Assembly (NCBI GenBank): GCA_017456145.1 | Contig: JAFTJZ010000014.1 | Location: 1-64,000, forward strand | Length of the DNA stretch: 64,000 nt | From: Clostridia bacterium | GTDB taxonomy: Bacteria > Bacillota > Clostridia > Oscillospirales > CAG-272 | Direction of reading: 5' to 3' | Shown here: positions 1 through 8,058 of the stretch, in pieces | How the letters are laid out: every line of letters starts with the position of its first letter | How positions within the stretch are numbered: position 1 is the stretch's first letter | Program-made: the position numbers and the translations under genes | Notes under the pieces: model-generated | What the model was told of the DNA's origin: nothing | The model's input: only the letters and a program-made list of their open reading frames with translations | The model's database searches: none

Positions 1-95
1 CGCCGGAGGCATTCTGATGAAAGTTGGGGCGCTGCCCCAAGCCCCGCCAAGGAAAATTTTTGGAAAAAGTTTCCTTGGAACCTTCAAAAACTTTG
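1..95. repeat. Dispersed hairpin element, family 2 (copy a)
   Basis: Non-coding. It begins with the module CGCCGGAGGC, followed by a GGGGCGCTGCCCC palindrome and then a long A/T-rich inverted repeat (AAGGAAAATTTTT... AAAAAGTTTCCTT) and CCTTCAAAAACTTTG. Similar arrangements occur at 12431, 45033 and 47461, each next to a gene end. The element touches the left window edge, so its full extent is unknown. Its role as terminator or dispersed repeat is inferred from structure only. Confidence 0.5.
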
Positions 96-119
96 TATAA
101 GCACAATTTCTTTTAATTC

Positions 120-210
120 AAGTTCTTTGGAATCCAAAACCTGTCTTTCAAGAAAGGTGTTGGGTGGGTTCCAAGGGGCAACGCCCCTTGGTCGCCGAAG
201 GCAATCTCAT
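120..210. repeat. Dispersed hairpin element, family 2 (copy b)
   Basis: Contains the palindrome CCAAGGGGCAACGCCCCTTGG followed by TCGCCGAAGGCAATCTCATGAAAG, which nearly repeats the start of the window (CGCCGGAGGCATTCTGATGAAAG). The direct repeat ends immediately before the AAAGGAGG ribosome site of the downstream GTPase gene, so this element forms most of that gene's 5' untranslated region. No convincing promoter is visible between base 1 and the gene. Confidence 0.5.
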
Positions 211-227
211 GAAAGGAGGAAAAGCAC

Positions 228-2828
228 ATGGTTTTAGGTGTACTGGCGCACGTTGATGCGGGGAAGACGACCTTGATCGAGGCGATGCTGTACCACGCGG
301 GTGCAACGCGACGCGCGGGGCGGGTTGACCACGGAGATGCCTTTCTTGACACCGACCGCATGGAGCGGGCGCGCGGCATTACGATATTTTCCAAGCAAGC
401 GCGGCTATCTCTGCCGAATACAGAGCTGACGCTGATGGACACCCCCGGGCACGTCGATTTTTCCTCCGAAATGGAGCGAACGCTGTCGGTGCTGGATGCG
501 GCTGTGCTGGTCGTCAGTGCGACCGACGGGCTGCAAAGTCACACGCGAACGCTTTGGCGGTTGCTCAACCGTCATGAGATTCCGACCATCATTTTTATCA
601 ATAAGATCGACCTCCCGGGATATGACCGTGCGGCTATCATGGAGCAGCTGCGCTCTCTGTCTGAGGGGTGCGTTGATATCCTTCCGGGACGGACGGCAAC
701 CTATCACGATGCTGGAGAAAGAGACGAGCAGCTGGCCGTATTGGATCCTGTATTGATGGAACGCTATTTTGAGGGTATATCCCCCGCGGATGCCGATGTT
801 GCCCGCCTTATTTGGGAACGAAAATTGTATCCCTGCTTTTTTGGTGCGGCACTCAAGCTGCGCGGGGTGGAAGAAATGCTGTCGGCACTGGATGGCTGGG
901 CGACGCATCATGATCGTGGCGATCCGAAGGCTTTATTTGGTGCAAGGGTCTACAAGATCAGTCGAGATGCGGAAGGAAATCGCCTGACTTGGCTGCGGGT
1001 AATGAGCGGCAGCTTGCGGGTACGGGATATTATTACCTATCTCCCTCGTACGCATGGAGAGGCACTCTCCGAGAAGATAAGTCGCATTCGCCTGTATTCG
1101 GGGAATGGGCATCGGCAGGTGGACGCGGTGGCAGCGGGCGAGATCTGCACAGTCATCGGGCTGAGCGCAACCTATGCGGGACAAGCCCTCGGCGAGGCGA
1201 CACCGGCCACGGCAGCCATGCTGGAGGGGGTATTGACATATGGCGTACAGCTGCCGCCGCAGACTGACGCCATGACCGTTCTGCCGTTGCTGCGACAATT
1301 GGAAGAGGAGGATCCCCTGTTGCGCCTGTACTGGCAGCCGCGCTTACAGCAGATTCAGCTGCAGCTGATGGGAGAGGTACAGCTGGAAGTGTTGCAAACC
1401 GTGATCCTTGATCGTTTCGGGATTGCGGTCACCTTTGATGAGGGCAGCATTCTCTACCGTGAAACCATCGCTGCGCCTGTAGAGGGAGTAGGACACTACG
1501 AACCTCTGCGCCATTATGCCGAGGTGCATTTATATATTGAGCCTTTGCCCGCGGGGAGTGGAGTGATTTTTTGTTCGGCGTGTGACAGCGCCGCGCTGGA
1601 TGTTTCATGGCAGCATCAGGTGCTCTGCGCACTGGAGGAAAAGGCGCACGTTGGCGTGCTGGGCGGTTTCCCCATCGCGGATATGAAGATCACGCTGGTT
1701 GCGGGACGGGCGCATCTCAAGCACACCGAGGGCGGAGATTTCCGTCAAGCGGCGTGGAGGGCGCTGCGTCATGGGCTGATGCGAGCTGCCGAGCGAGGCG
1801 AGGCGGTGCTGTTGGAGCCGGTGGAAAGCATAGAGCTGGAGGTACCGCGCTATTGTGTCGGTCGCGCGATGACGGATCTGCAAAACATGGGCGCGACGTT
1901 TGAGCTGCAAGAGATGGACGAGGCGGGTGAGCGCGTTCGATTGGTTGGCCGCGCACCAACTTCATCGCTGCGCGGTTATGCCCGCGAGGTCGCAGCATAC
2001 ACCCGCGGTGAGGGCAAGCTGTCGTGCGCTTACGATGGTTATGCACCTTGTCATAATGGGGACGAGGTGCTGCGTGTATTGCGTTACGAGCCGACACGTG
2101 ATCTTGACAATCCGTGTGAGTCTATCTTTTGTGCGCATGGCGCGGGCTTTTCGGTGCCGTGGTTTGAGGTGGAGAGTCATATGCATCTGCCAGCGTATGT
2201 GGTACGCCGCCCAAGTGACGAAATCAAAACGACTCCCGTTGCGAGCGGTCGGAAAAGGCAAGCCGCATTTATTGCTGACAAGGAGCTGGAGGCGATCATG
2301 GAGCGGGAATTTGGCCCCATCCGTCGCCGCAGCTATGGCGAAAAACGCGTGGTGGCGCAGGTGTCACATACAGTGCCAAGTGTTGCACCCAAGCTCAAGC
2401 GTCTGGTGCTGGACGGTTATAATGTGATTTTCGGATGGGAAGTGCTGCGCGAGGTGGGGGAGGACTCCATCGAGACGGCGCGGGAGCTGCTGATCGACGC
2501 TATGTGCAATTATGCGGGGTATGTGGATGTTCCCGTAGATATCGTGTTTGATGCCTATCGTGTCAAGGGTGGTGTCGGCGAGGATTACCAAAAGGGAAAT
2601 GTACACGTCGTTTACACCAAGGAAAACGAGACCGCAGACAGCTATATCGAGCGCCTTCTGACCCGTGAGAGTCGGGATTATTCCATCCGCGTCGTGACCT
2701 CCGATCGCCTTATTCAGGTGACCGCCGTCAGTACGGGCGTTCTGCGAATGCCCGTGACCGAGTTCGTCGAAGAGCTCTCCCGCGTGCGTGAAGAAATCAT
2801 GCAGATCGCCAAGGAGAATTATCAGTGA
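228..2828 (+). CDS. Tet(M)/EF-G-like translational GTPase fused to a C-terminal NYN (YacP-like) nuclease domain
   Basis: The N-terminal part is a ribosome-acting GTPase of the EF-G/Tet(M) class. Visible motifs are the P-loop AHVDAGKTT (residues 7-15), RGITI (49-53), DTPGH (71-75) and NKID (125-128), followed by EF-G-like domains II-V to about residue 640. From about residue 722 the sequence LKRLVLDGYNVIFGW opens a roughly 140-residue NYN/PIN-like domain resembling YacP, a putative RNase; conserved acidic positions are in LVLDGYNVI and in NETADSYIE. Tet(M) is about 640 residues, so the 866-residue length reflects the fusion. The domain-IV region reads HLKHTEGGDF and lacks Tet(M)'s YSPVSTPAD-type loop, so tetracycline resistance is doubtful. 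The start is fixed by AAAGGAGGA eight bases upstream. A link between ribosome binding and RNA cleavage is inference. Confidence 0.85.
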   Translation: MVLGVLAHVDAGKTTLIEAMLYHAGATRRAGRVDHGDAFLDTDRMERARGITIFSKQARLSLPNTELTLMDTPGHVDFSSEMERTLSVLDAAVLVVSATDGLQSHTRTLWRLLNRHEIPTIIFINKIDLPGYDRAAIMEQLRSLSEGCVDILPGRTATYHDAGERDEQLAVLDPVLMERYFEGISPADADVARLIWERKLYPCFFGAALKLRGVEEMLSALDGWATHHDRGDPKALFGARVYKISRDAEGNRLTWLRVMSGSLRVRDIITYLPRTHGEALSEKISRIRLYSGNGHRQVDAVAAGEICTVIGLSATYAGQALGEATPATAAMLEGVLTYGVQLPPQTDAMTVLPLLRQLEEEDPLLRLYWQPRLQQIQLQLMGEVQLEVLQTVILDRFGIAVTFDEGSILYRETIAAPVEGVGHYEPLRHYAEVHLYIEPLPAGSGVIFCSACDSAALDVSWQHQVLCALEEKAHVGVLGGFPIADMKITLVAGRAHLKHTEGGDFRQAAWRALRHGLMRAAERGEAVLLEPVESIELEVPRYCVGRAMTDLQNMGATFELQEMDEAGERVRLVGRAPTSSLRGYAREVAAYTRGEGKLSCAYDGYAPCHNGDEVLRVLRYEPTRDLDNPCESIFCAHGAGFSVPWFEVESHMHLPAYVVRRPSDEIKTTPVASGRKRQAAFIADKELEAIMEREFGPIRRRSYGEKRVVAQVSHTVPSVAPKLKRLVLDGYNVIFGWEVLREVGEDSIETARELLIDAMCNYAGYVDVPVDIVFDAYRVKGGVGEDYQKGNVHVVYTKENETADSYIERLLTRESRDYSIRVVTSDRLIQVTAVSTGVLRMPVTEFVEELSRVREEIMQIAKENYQ

Positions 2829-2922
2829 CTCGCTACCGAAAGAGAGACAGAAGAAATCATCTTTCCAAATGCATTCAGATGTGGTATGTTATTGCGATAG
2901 AAATCTTAACCTGAATCTTTAT

Positions 2923-2949
2923 GGGCTGACCGAAATGAGCGGTCAGCCC
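2923..2949. terminator. Hairpin downstream of the GTPase gene
   Basis: A perfect nine-base-pair stem GGGCTGACC / GGTCAGCCC encloses a nine-base loop about 95 bp after the GTPase stop. There is no strong T run, so termination is only moderately supported. Confidence 0.4.
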
Positions 2950-3003
2950 CAAAATTAATGCTTTTAAGCAGGTTGAGCGCGGTGAGGCGCGCGAAACAAA
3001 CAA

Positions 3004-3037
3004 GGGGCTGTTGCAAATGAAGATTTGCAGCAGCCCC
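3004..3037 (-). terminator. Terminator-like hairpin downstream of kdgK
   Basis: The stem GGGGCTG-TTGCAAAT / ATTTGCAG-CAGCCCC has a four-base loop and lies between two convergent genes. Read on the minus strand it is followed by TTGTTTGTTT, fitting termination of the sugar-kinase transcript. Confidence 0.55.
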
Positions 3038-3104
3038 CGGTAGTATTGGGCTTTTAGCCCTCGTGCAAACCACCCGTTTGACGGGGGGGTGTGATTCAAT
3101 TCAC

Positions 3105-4127
3105 TTATCTTTGTACTCTGCCCGAGCCGTCGCCGCCGGCGAGCTTTTGAACCTCGTCCACGGAGACCATATTGAAGTCACCCTCAATGGAGTGCTTGAG
3201 GCAGGAGGCTGCCACAGCGAATTCGATGGTGGATTGTGCGTCATAGCCCGAGAGCAGGGAATAGATCAGGCCTGCACCAAAGCTATCGCCGCCGCCCACG
3301 CGGTCAACGATGTGCATACGGTACTGCTTGCTGAAGTAGTAATCCTTGCCGTCGTAGAGCATGGCAGCCCAATCGTTGTCGTTGGCGGAGATCGAGGAGC
3401 GCAGCGTGATAGCCACGTACTTGAACCCGAAACGGTCAGCAAGCTGACGGGCAACGTCCTTGTAGCCGTCGTGATTGACCTCGCCCTTTGTTACGTCGGT
3501 GTTGGCTGCACTGATACCGAATACGTCGGAGGCATCCTCCTCGTTGGCGATGCAGACATCCACATACTTGCAAAGCTCGCCCATGACCTCGCCTGCCTTT
3601 TGCTTGCTCCACAGCTTTTTGCGGTAGTTCAGATCACAGCTGACAGTAATGCCGCGAGCCTTGGCAGCCTTGAGCGCCTCTACACAAATGGCGGCAACAT
3701 TGTCTCCCAGTGCGGGTGTGATGCCCGTGAAGTGGAACCAATCCACGCCCTCAAAAATAGCATCCCAATTAAAATCGGCAGCGGTCGCCGTTGCGATAGA
3801 GGAGCCGGCGCGGTCGTAGATGACCTTGGAGGGGCGCTGGGAAGCACCTTTTTCCAAAAAGTAAATGCCGACGCGATCCCCGCCGCGGGTGATCATTGAG
3901 GTGTCTACGCCAAAGCGGCGCAGGGAATTGACGGCTGCCTGACCGATGTCGTGCGTGGGCAGCTTGGTGACGAAAGCGGCATCCATGCCGTAGTTGGCAA
4001 GCGAAACGGCGACGTTTGCCTCACCACCTCCAAAGGTGGCGCCAAGCGTGTCCGCTTGTACAAAGCGATAATAGCCCTCCGGGGCCAGACGCAGCATGAT
4101 CTCACCAAACGTAACGATCTTTTTCAT
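3105..4127 (-). CDS. kdgK: PfkB-family sugar kinase, probable 2-keto-3-deoxygluconate kinase
   Basis: A ribokinase/PfkB-fold ATP-dependent sugar kinase of 340 residues, typical for KdgK, which phosphorylates 2-keto-3-deoxygluconate in hexuronate and pectin breakdown. The N-terminus KKIVTFGEIMLRLAPEG and an early GGGEANVAV segment fit substrate binding. GGGDSFGAG near residue 280 is the second PfkB signature and contains the catalytic Asp. The ATG at 4127 is preceded by AAGGAAGG and is chosen over an upstream in-frame start 24 codons earlier that lacks similarity. It is monocistronic with its own promoter, paired ATGCGCAT palindromes and a leader hairpin. No other hexuronate gene is adjacent, so another sugar substrate cannot be excluded. 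Confidence 0.8.
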   Translation of the reverse strand: MKKIVTFGEIMLRLAPEGYYRFVQADTLGATFGGGEANVAVSLANYGMDAAFVTKLPTHDIGQAAVNSLRRFGVDTSMITRGGDRVGIYFLEKGASQRPSKVIYDRAGSSIATATAADFNWDAIFEGVDWFHFTGITPALGDNVAAICVEALKAAKARGITVSCDLNYRKKLWSKQKAGEVMGELCKYVDVCIANEEDASDVFGISAANTDVTKGEVNHDGYKDVARQLADRFGFKYVAITLRSSISANDNDWAAMLYDGKDYYFSKQYRMHIVDRVGGGDSFGAGLIYSLLSGYDAQSTIEFAVAASCLKHSIEGDFNMVSVDEVQKLAGGDGSGRVQR

Positions 4128-4186
4128 GATGATATATATTCCTTCCTTTGAATTTGTGACGTGCTGTGTCAATACACAACACCTCG

Positions 4187-4212
4187 GTCTGAAAAACACT
4201 CCGTTTTCAGAC
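4187..4212 (-). promoter_or_regulatory. Leader stem-loop shared with polA
   Basis: On the minus strand the presumed kdgK leader contains GTCTGAA, a 12-base loop beginning AACGGA, then TTCAGAC followed by CGA. The same stem, loop length and loop start occur in the polA leader at 39266-39291. Function unknown. Confidence 0.5.
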
Positions 4213-4225
4213 TTGATTTTCTTTC

Positions 4226-4254
4226 ATGCGCATAACATTTTTTGATATGCGCAT
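4226..4254. promoter_or_regulatory. Paired ATGCGCAT palindromes (candidate operator)
   Basis: Two identical eight-base palindromes ATGCGCAT at 4226-4233 and 4247-4254 are offset by 21 bp, two helical turns. They lie just downstream of the kdgK -10 box, where a dimeric repressor could block transcription. No regulator gene is adjacent. Confidence 0.5.
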
Positions 4255-4269
4255 TTTCTTTCATTCTAT

Positions 4270-4297
4270 ATTATACACGATTTTGTGCTTTTGTCAA
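4270..4297 (-). promoter_or_regulatory. kdgK promoter
   Basis: On the minus strand TTGACA, a 16-bp spacer and TATAAT, both consensus hexamers. The transcript would start near 4262 and have a leader of about 135 nt holding the ATGCGCAT pair and the stem-loop. Confidence 0.75.
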
Positions 4298-4348
4298 GAG
4301 TTTCCGCATAATATCTTGAGGATATGCCGATAATTTTACCACAACCTA

Positions 4349-4377
4349 TTGACAAAACATCGAAAATGTGATAAAAT
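4349..4377 (+). promoter_or_regulatory. Promoter of the PlsC/GT8 operon
   Basis: TTGACA, a 17-bp spacer and TAAAAT preceded by TGTGA, about 75 bp before the acyltransferase start. It is back to back with the kdgK promoter. The 4128-4451 gap is otherwise explained by these two promoters and the kdgK leader. Confidence 0.7.
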
Positions 4378-4451
4378 AGTATCGAAAACCAGATAAAAGA
4401 GTGAGATGTACGTAGCTGTACGCATGAAAAACATAGAAATGGGGAAAAATC

Positions 4452-5216
4452 ATGAAGGAGCGTCGGATCATTGAATACAGCGATGAGAAAAACGATGAGT
4501 TTTCCACCGCGCAGATCACACCGCGCCGCATCGACGGAAGCTATCGGTATCAGCGGGGCGCGGTGGCGCACTTCTTCTGGTATCGCATGGTTGCAACGCC
4601 ACTTGCGTTTTTCTATCTGAAATTGAAATTTCACCATCGTGTCATCGGTCGTGAAAAGCTGAAGAGCGCGAGGGAGCAGGGCTGCTTTATTTATGGCAAT
4701 CACACCCAGATCGTCGCCGATGCGCTGATTCCGTCCTTTGTCAGCTTTCCTGTCGATGCCTATGTGGTGGTGCATCCCAATAACGTCTCCATGCCGTATC
4801 TCGGACGGGTGACGCCCTACATGGGGGCGCTGCCGCTGCCCGACGATGCCGAGGCGGCGAAAAATTTTACCGATGCCATAAAGCGCTGTATTGAGCGAGA
4901 TCGAGCGGTTGTCATCTACCCCGAGGCGCATATCTGGCCTTATTATACCAAGATCCGTCCATTTGATGACGCATCGTTTTTTTATCCGATCAAGCACGGA
5001 ACACCCGTATTTTGTTTCACCAATGTTTATCAAAAACGCAAGCACACCGAGCATCCGAGGATCGTTACCTATGTGGACGGACCGTTTCTTCCCGATGCGG
5101 CACTGCCGCTGCGGCAGAGAAGGCGAGCCTTGCGAGATGCGGTCTATCAGGCCATGTGTGCGCGAGCGAAACTGTCCGATTGCGAATACATTCACTATCA
5201 ACCAAAGGAGAAATAA
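4452..5216 (+). CDS. PlsC-like 1-acyl-glycerol-3-phosphate acyltransferase
   Basis: A membrane-associated acyltransferase of the PlsC/LPLAT superfamily, 254 residues. After a hydrophobic stretch (ATPLAFFYLKLKF) comes NHTQIVAD (N83-D90), corresponding to the catalytic HX4D box but with one extra residue between His and Asp as I read it. YPEAHIWP near residue 155 corresponds to the glycerol-phosphate-binding block. It is the first gene of an operon with two GT8 genes, the second of which carries another PlsC domain, which points to glycolipid or lipid-anchor synthesis rather than general phosphatidic acid formation (inference). The ribosome site is weak (GGGG seven bases before ATG). Confidence 0.75.
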   Translation: MKERRIIEYSDEKNDEFSTAQITPRRIDGSYRYQRGAVAHFFWYRMVATPLAFFYLKLKFHHRVIGREKLKSAREQGCFIYGNHTQIVADALIPSFVSFPVDAYVVVHPNNVSMPYLGRVTPYMGALPLPDDAEAAKNFTDAIKRCIERDRAVVIYPEAHIWPYYTKIRPFDDASFFYPIKHGTPVFCFTNVYQKRKHTEHPRIVTYVDGPFLPDAALPLRQRRRALRDAVYQAMCARAKLSDCEYIHYQPKEK

Positions 5217-5219
5217 GCC

Positions 5220-6068
5220 ATGGTCAATCTTTTGTTTTGCGGCAATGACGGTGTGTTTGACGGTGTGCTGACCTGCGCGTTGTCCATCTTGCATCGCAGC
5301 CGCCTTGACGAGCCGTTTCATTTTTACCTGTTTACCATGGACGTACGGCATCTGGGAGAAAAGTACACCCCCATCACAAACGAGCACGTGCGATTTTTTG
5401 AGGATACGGTCAGAGCATACCATCCCGAGAACCGCGTCAGTATGTTTGACGTGAGCACACTGTATGCTGAAGAATTTGCGGGATGTCCCAACGAGGGGGC
5501 GTATTGCTCTCCGTATACGTTGATCCGTCTGCTTGCCGATCGAGTTGAGGGATTGCCGGATAAGATGCTGTATCTGGATGCAGACATCATGTTCAATCGC
5601 GACATCCATCTGCTTTATGATATTGATGTCAGCGAGGTGGAATACGCCGCCGCGCGAGATCACTACGGCAAGTACCTGGTACATCCCAATTATGTCAATG
5701 CGGGCGTGCTGCTCTGGAATCTGAAATATATGAGAGAGACGGGGATCCTTGCGCGGGCGCGAGAGCTGCTGCGCCAAAAAAAGCTGACCTTTGCCGATCA
5801 GAGCGCACTGATCCGTTCGACGACCAAAAAGAAAATGCTGCCTCAAAAATTCAACGACCAGAAATTTTTACACAAAAGCACAGTGGTCAGGCATTTTTCC
5901 AAGCGGCTGTTCTATCTGCCGTATCCACATACGGATAATATCAAGCAATGGCAGATTGAACGCGTACACAGCGTCTTTGGTTACCGACAATTTGACGACA
6001 TTTATGAAAAATATCAATCGCTCTGCGCACAATATGCGCAATCAGGGAAGGGAGAGCATATCCAATGA
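5220..6068 (+). CDS. Glycosyltransferase family 8
   Basis: A GT-A-fold retaining glycosyltransferase, usually UDP-glucose or UDP-galactose dependent, 282 residues and probably cytoplasmic. VNLLFCGNDGVFDGVLTCALS matches the GT8 N-terminal nucleotide-binding strand. LYLDADIMFNRDI near residue 118 carries the metal-binding DxD, and PNYVNAGVLLWNLKYMRE is the typical GT8 acceptor-side motif. Start ATG is three bases after the stop of the acyltransferase gene, with its ribosome site AAAGGAG inside that gene's end, so translation is probably coupled. It overlaps the next gene by four bases. The acceptor is unknown; operon context suggests a lipid or lipid-linked glycan. Confidence 0.85.
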   Translation: MVNLLFCGNDGVFDGVLTCALSILHRSRLDEPFHFYLFTMDVRHLGEKYTPITNEHVRFFEDTVRAYHPENRVSMFDVSTLYAEEFAGCPNEGAYCSPYTLIRLLADRVEGLPDKMLYLDADIMFNRDIHLLYDIDVSEVEYAAARDHYGKYLVHPNYVNAGVLLWNLKYMRETGILARARELLRQKKLTFADQSALIRSTTKKKMLPQKFNDQKFLHKSTVVRHFSKRLFYLPYPHTDNIKQWQIERVHSVFGYRQFDDIYEKYQSLCAQYAQSGKGEHIQ

Positions 6069-7854
6069 TGAGAGCCAGTGAGGATCAGACCATTCACATT
6101 TTTTTCGCTTGTGACGATAATTTCGTTAAATTCACCCATGTTTCGGTCGTTTCCATGATCGAAAATGCGGCAAAGAACAGACAATATCACATTCATGTCC
6201 TGCACACCGACATCGCCGAGCAGACACAAGAGGCTTTGCTCAAGCTGCAAAATGAGAATTTTACCATCAGCTTTGATCATGTGGGGGCGTATCTCGACAG
6301 CGTCAAGGGGCAGATGCCGCTGCGGGACTATTATTCCAAGACGACCTATTACCGCTTGTTTATCGCCGAGATGTATCCGACCCTTCAGAAGGCGATCTAT
6401 ATTGACAGCGACACAGTGATCACGGGAGATATTTCCGCCCTGTATGATGAAGATGTAAGCGATTTCGCACTGGGGGCGTGCCACGAGCAGGTCATGGTGC
6501 AGACCGATATTTACGGTCGATACGTTGAGGAGTGTCTGGGCATTGACCGCCATCAATATTTCAATGCAGGAGTTCTGCTGATCAACTGCCGTTATTTTCG
6601 CGAGGCGGGCGTGTTGGGTGAATTTATGCGGTTGCTCGGCGTGTATCACTTTGCCGTGACGCAGGATGAGGACTACCTCAACGTCATCTGCCAAGGACGG
6701 GTCAAGTTTTTGCCGCAACGCTGGAACACCGAGGTGTATGGAGAGATTCTTGACGCCCCGGAGGATATCTGTGTGCGACACTATATTATGGTTTCCAAGC
6801 CCTGGCACTACAGCGACTGTCGCATGGGAGAGGTGTTCTGGCATTATGCTGCCAAGACCGAGGTGTACGGAGATATTTTAGAGATCCTTCGTAACTACAC
6901 CGATGAGGAGCGGGCAAGAGATGCCGAATCCTGCGAGCGTCTGGCACAGCTGGCCGCTGCGGAGATCGCACGTCCCGACAATTATCTTGCCCGTATACGT
7001 GCGCAGGAGGATGCGGGAAAATCACCCGACAGGCTGCGGGTGCTGCACAGAATCGCAGAGCTGGAGCGACTCGGACGCTTTGATGAAGATGTGGAGGAGG
7101 ATCCTCCCTCGCGCACCATTGAGCCGGGCGAGGTGGATTATCTGGGGGAGCGGTGGAGCAGCCGCCTGCAGTGCCGACTTGCCTTTGCGGCAGCGCGGCG
7201 CTTTGTGTACCGCTTGATGCGGGAGAATAAAATGATCGTCAAGGAGATCCGCGGTGCCGAGCATCTGGCATCGCTCTCCACGGGAGCGATCATGACCTGT
7301 AATCATTTCAACGCACACGACAGCTTTGCCGCACAGCTTGCATTTGAGAGCGGTAATTTCGGCACAAAACGCAAATTCTATCGCATCATCAAGGAAGGAA
7401 ATTATACCTCCTTCCCCGGGTTTTACGGCTACCTGATGCGCCACTGTCGGACGCTGCCGTTGTCCTCCAATCCCAAAACCATGCGTGAATTTATCCGTGC
7501 GACGGATATGCTGCTCAAGGAAGGGAACATCATTCTGATCTATCCCGAGCAGAGCATGTGGTGGAATTATCGTAAGCCCAAGCCGCTGAAGGAGGGGGGG
7601 TTCACTTTGCCGCCAAAAACGGTGTGCCCGTCGTGCCGTGCTTTATCACCATGCAGGACAGTGATATTATAGGTGAGGATGGATTTTTCGTACAGGAATA
7701 TACCATTCACATCGCGCCTCCCATCTATCCCGACCCGCAAAAGCGCGTTTCGCAGAATACGGTGGAGATGATGCAGAAGAACTACGAGGTCTGGAAGGAC
7801 ATCTACGAGCAGAGCTACGGTGTACCGCTGGAATATACCACGGTGGCAAATTGA
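6065..7854 (+). pseudogene. GT8 glycosyltransferase-PlsC acyltransferase fusion, frameshifted in a G run
   Basis: Residues 1 to about 290 are a second GT8 domain (IHIFFACDDNFVKF, DxD in IYIDSDTVI, HQYFNAGVLLINCRYF). From about residue 360 a PlsC-type domain follows, with the HX4D box NHFNAHD (H414-D419) and YPEQSMWWNY near residue 494. The frame breaks at the G7 run at 7594-7600: as read, translation stops at 7672, but one extra G restores VHFAAKNGVPVVPCFITMQD and runs to the stop at 7854, giving about 596 residues. KEGGVHFAAKNGVPVVP is the expected PlsC continuation, so this is a one-base deletion, a slippage-variable site or a sequencing error. The four-base overlap with the upstream GT8 gene indicates co-expression. 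A GT8-acyltransferase fusion suggests that one protein glycosylates and acylates the same carrier. Confidence 0.75.
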
Positions 7855-7879
7855 AAATATCACGGCAACGTGTAAAAAA

Positions 7880-8046
7880 GGGGTGGGTCAAATGCACAAG
7901 ATGCATTCGACTCACCCCGCCGTTTTTGTTTTGCGGCTGAACACCGCAAGTTTAACCTGACTTGCAGGTAAAAACGCAAATTTCGCGCGGCAAAAAGCTT
8001 GCCGTCGGCTTTTTGAGCAGGGGCTGCGCCCAATGGACGCAGCCCC
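7880..8046. repeat. Dispersed two-ended hairpin element, family 1, copy A
   Basis: Left end hairpin GGGGTGGGTCAAATGC... GCATTCGACTCACCCC (7880-7918). Internal small stems include a GCGG/CCGC stem and GCAAAAAGC... GGCTTTTTG. The right end hairpin is GGGGCTGCG... CGCAGCCCC (8020-8046). It fills the gap between convergent genes: 26 bp after the GT8-PlsC stop and 13 bp before the permease stop. No coding potential. Confidence 0.8.
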
Positions 8047-8058
8047 TTTATAAATGGA

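Noticed and set aside
228..2828. Calling the GTPase a tetracycline-resistance determinant
   Set aside because: The domain-IV loop differs from Tet(M) and the NYN fusion points to another role; overall similarity to ribosomal protection proteins is not enough.
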